This document shows positions 62,771 through 64,000 of a DNA stretch of 64,000 nt, one piece after another. The stretch lies in the NCBI GenBank assembly GCA_026400435.1, contig JAPLOZ010000002.1, positions 29,406-93,405 on the forward strand, given 5' to 3'. Position 1 is the first letter of the stretch. Every line of letters begins with the position of its first letter. This DNA comes from Hyphomicrobiales bacterium (lineage in GTDB: Bacteria > Pseudomonadota > Alphaproteobacteria > Rhizobiales > Rhizobiaceae). The notes below the pieces were generated by a model. It was not told the origin of the DNA. It worked only from the letters and a program-made list of their open reading frames with translations, and did no database searches. Position numbers and translations under genes: made by a program.

Positions 62771-63868
62771 ATGACCCAACACCTGTTTTCGCCGATCAGC
62801 CTTGGCGGCCTCGACATTGCAAACCGTATCGCCATCGCGCCCATGTGCCAGTATTCGGCGGACGACGGTTCGGCCTCCGACTGGCATCTGCAGCAATGGA
62901 TGACCTACGCGCTTTCGGGCGCCGGCATGGTCACGCTGGAGATGACCGATGTCGAGCGGCGCGGCCGCATCACGCATGGCTGCCTCGGCCTCTACACGGA
63001 CCACAACGAGGCGGCCGCCAGGCGCGCGCTCGAGGCGGCCCGGACGGTGGCGTTGCCTGGGACCGTGTTCGGCGCGCAGCTCGCGCATGCCGGCCGCAAG
63101 GCATCCTGCCAGCGGCCGTGGGAAGGCGGCGGGCCGCTGCAGCCCGGCCAGGACCCGTGGCAGACCGTCTCGGCATCCGCCCTGCCCTTCGACCAGGGCT
63201 GGCATCCGCCGCACCCGCTGACCGAAGACGAAATCCACACGCTGATCGAACACTTCGTCAGTGCCGCGCATCGCGCCGAGCGGGCCGGCTTCGATTACAT
63301 CGAGCTGCATGCCGCGCATGGTTATCTGCTCCACCAGTTCATTTCGCCGCTTTCCAACCGACGCAGCGACCGCTGGGGCGGTTCCCTCGAGAATCGCGTG
63401 CGGCTTGCCGTCGAGATCGCCAAGGCAGTCAAGAATGCGGTGCCCAAGCTGATGCTTGGCGCGCGCATATCGGTGACCGACTGGGTGGACGGCGGCCTTT
63501 CGGTCGAGGAAGGCATCGAGGTCGCGGGCGCGCTGAAGGATGCCGGCGCGAGCTACATCTGCTGCTCGAGCGGCGGCAATTCTCCAGACCAGAAGATTCC
63601 GGCCGGCCCCGGCTATCAGGTGCATCTCGCCGAAGCGGTCCGCAAGGCGGTCGGCGTTCCGGTCCGCGCCGTCGGCATGATCGACGACGCCAGGCAGGCC
63701 GACGCGATCGTCGCGGGCGGGCGTGCCGATATGGTGGCTCTCGCCCGTGCGATCCTCGCCGATCCGCGCTGGCCGTGGCGGGCGGCCGCAACGCTTGGGC
63801 ATCCGTTCAAGACCGCGCCGCAGCTCGCCCGCGCAACATCGCTGCACAGGCATTGGCTAGCCGCATAG
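62771..63868 (+). CDS. Old Yellow Enzyme family NADH:flavin oxidoreductase
   Basis: 365 residues. FMN barrel with APMCQYSADDG at the N-terminus (a cysteine as in YqjM/XenA enzymes), QLAHAGRKAS, ELHAAHGYLLHQFISP and the active-site WGGSLENR. These reduce activated C=C bonds. The start MTQHLFSPISLGG at 62771 follows AGGAG; an in-frame ATG at 62705 is not preferred. It is the last plus-strand gene and is probably a separate unit from the amine cluster. Confidence 0.92.
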   Translation: MTQHLFSPISLGGLDIANRIAIAPMCQYSADDGSASDWHLQQWMTYALSGAGMVTLEMTDVERRGRITHGCLGLYTDHNEAAARRALEAARTVALPGTVFGAQLAHAGRKASCQRPWEGGGPLQPGQDPWQTVSASALPFDQGWHPPHPLTEDEIHTLIEHFVSAAHRAERAGFDYIELHAAHGYLLHQFISPLSNRRSDRWGGSLENRVRLAVEIAKAVKNAVPKLMLGARISVTDWVDGGLSVEEGIEVAGALKDAGASYICCSSGGNSPDQKIPAGPGYQVHLAEAVRKAVGVPVRAVGMIDDARQADAIVAGGRADMVALARAILADPRWPWRAAATLGHPFKTAPQLARATSLHRHWLAA

Positions 63869-63879
63869 TTGCATCCTGT

Positions 63880-64000
63880 TCAGGCGTAGGCGAGGTTTTT
63901 GCCTGAGTTGTGGTCGAAGAGGACGACTTTTTCGGGGTTCCAGGAGAAAGCGACGGCTTCGTCGATGGCGAGGTTTGCGCGTGCGGTGACGGTAGCGCGC
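63880..64000 (-). CDS. ABC transporter ATP-binding protein, C-terminal fragment
   Basis: The last 39 codons and stop of a gene that enters from the right edge. The protein ends LAIDEAVAFSWNPEKVVLFD then HNSGKNLAYA, typical of the TOBE domain of sugar or polyamine import ATPases (UgpC/MalK/PotA group). The nucleotide-binding domain is outside the window. Confidence 0.7.
   Translation of the reverse strand, partial: RATVTARANLAIDEAVAFSWNPEKVVLFDHNSGKNLAYA

Noticed and set aside
1..64000. tRNA, rRNA, CRISPR arrays, insertion sequences, prophage
   Set aside because: No cloverleaf-type sequence, repeat-spacer pattern, transposase or integrase was noticed on either strand.

Overview
The window is a GC-rich chromosomal segment of an alphaproteobacterium of the order Hyphomicrobiales (Rhizobiales), most like Mesorhizobium or a close relative. 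Signs of this are the ahcY-HPr-EIIA(Man)-hprK-chvG-chvI-pckA block, a UPF0314 gene between hslV and hslU, a DUF1402 gene, a DivL-type kinase, and the chromosomal origin neighbourhood PPSR / oriC / hemE / hemJ / rho / mnmE / mnmG / rsmG / parA / parB. No rRNA, tRNA, CRISPR array or mobile element was seen.

Left part (1-24.6 kb). A five-gene minus-strand operon, divL > tsaE-amgK fusion > murU-like > addB > addA, has a 4-nt ATGA overlap at every junction. It joins cell-cycle signalling, tRNA modification plus cell-wall recycling, and double-strand break repair. Next come ahcY with its own terminator and a perfect 7+2+7 palindrome upstream, the incomplete regulatory PTS with HPr kinase, and the ChvG/ChvI envelope-stress system. 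pckA diverges from chvI across a 353-bp regulatory gap. arfB, alkB and a GT87 glycosyltransferase follow on the plus strand. They converge on a GT2 plus two tandem GT-C-like membrane genes, which have a perfect CtrA-type site (TTAA-N7-TTAA) upstream.

Middle (24.6-45.3 kb). The histidine operon hisB-DUF2628-hisH-DUF1330-membrane protein-hisA-arginase-like-hisF-hisE-coaA is on the minus strand. On the plus strand hslV and hslU are separated by three genes, and each carries the same heat-shock-type promoter sequence. Envelope and export genes follow (DUF1402, HTH, Smr, mltA, Tim44-like, fxsA, secB, a DMT exporter), then dnaQ-coaE-aroE-maf-PPSR, all pointing away from the origin.

Origin region (45.3-55.6 kb). 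The 370-bp gap between the PPSR gene and hemE is the expected alphaproteobacterial oriC. It holds several DnaA-box-like sequences and five GANTC (CcrM) sites within 39 bp. Genes run outward on both sides. Five parS-like sequences lie at 38.3, 46.0, 50.2 (two) and 52.2 kb, next to parAB. holA converges on parB.

Right part (55.6-64 kb). A tightly packed plus-strand cluster encodes an N,N-dimethylformamidase-like protein, a class III aminotransferase, a beta-keto acid cleavage enzyme, a GNAT acetyltransferase and an acetylpolyamine-deacetylase-like protein. An M24 metallopeptidase-like hydrolase and an Old Yellow Enzyme follow, then the 3' end of an ABC transporter ATPase gene on the minus strand. 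This is the best candidate in the window for an undescribed catabolic pathway, probably for an acylated amine or amide.
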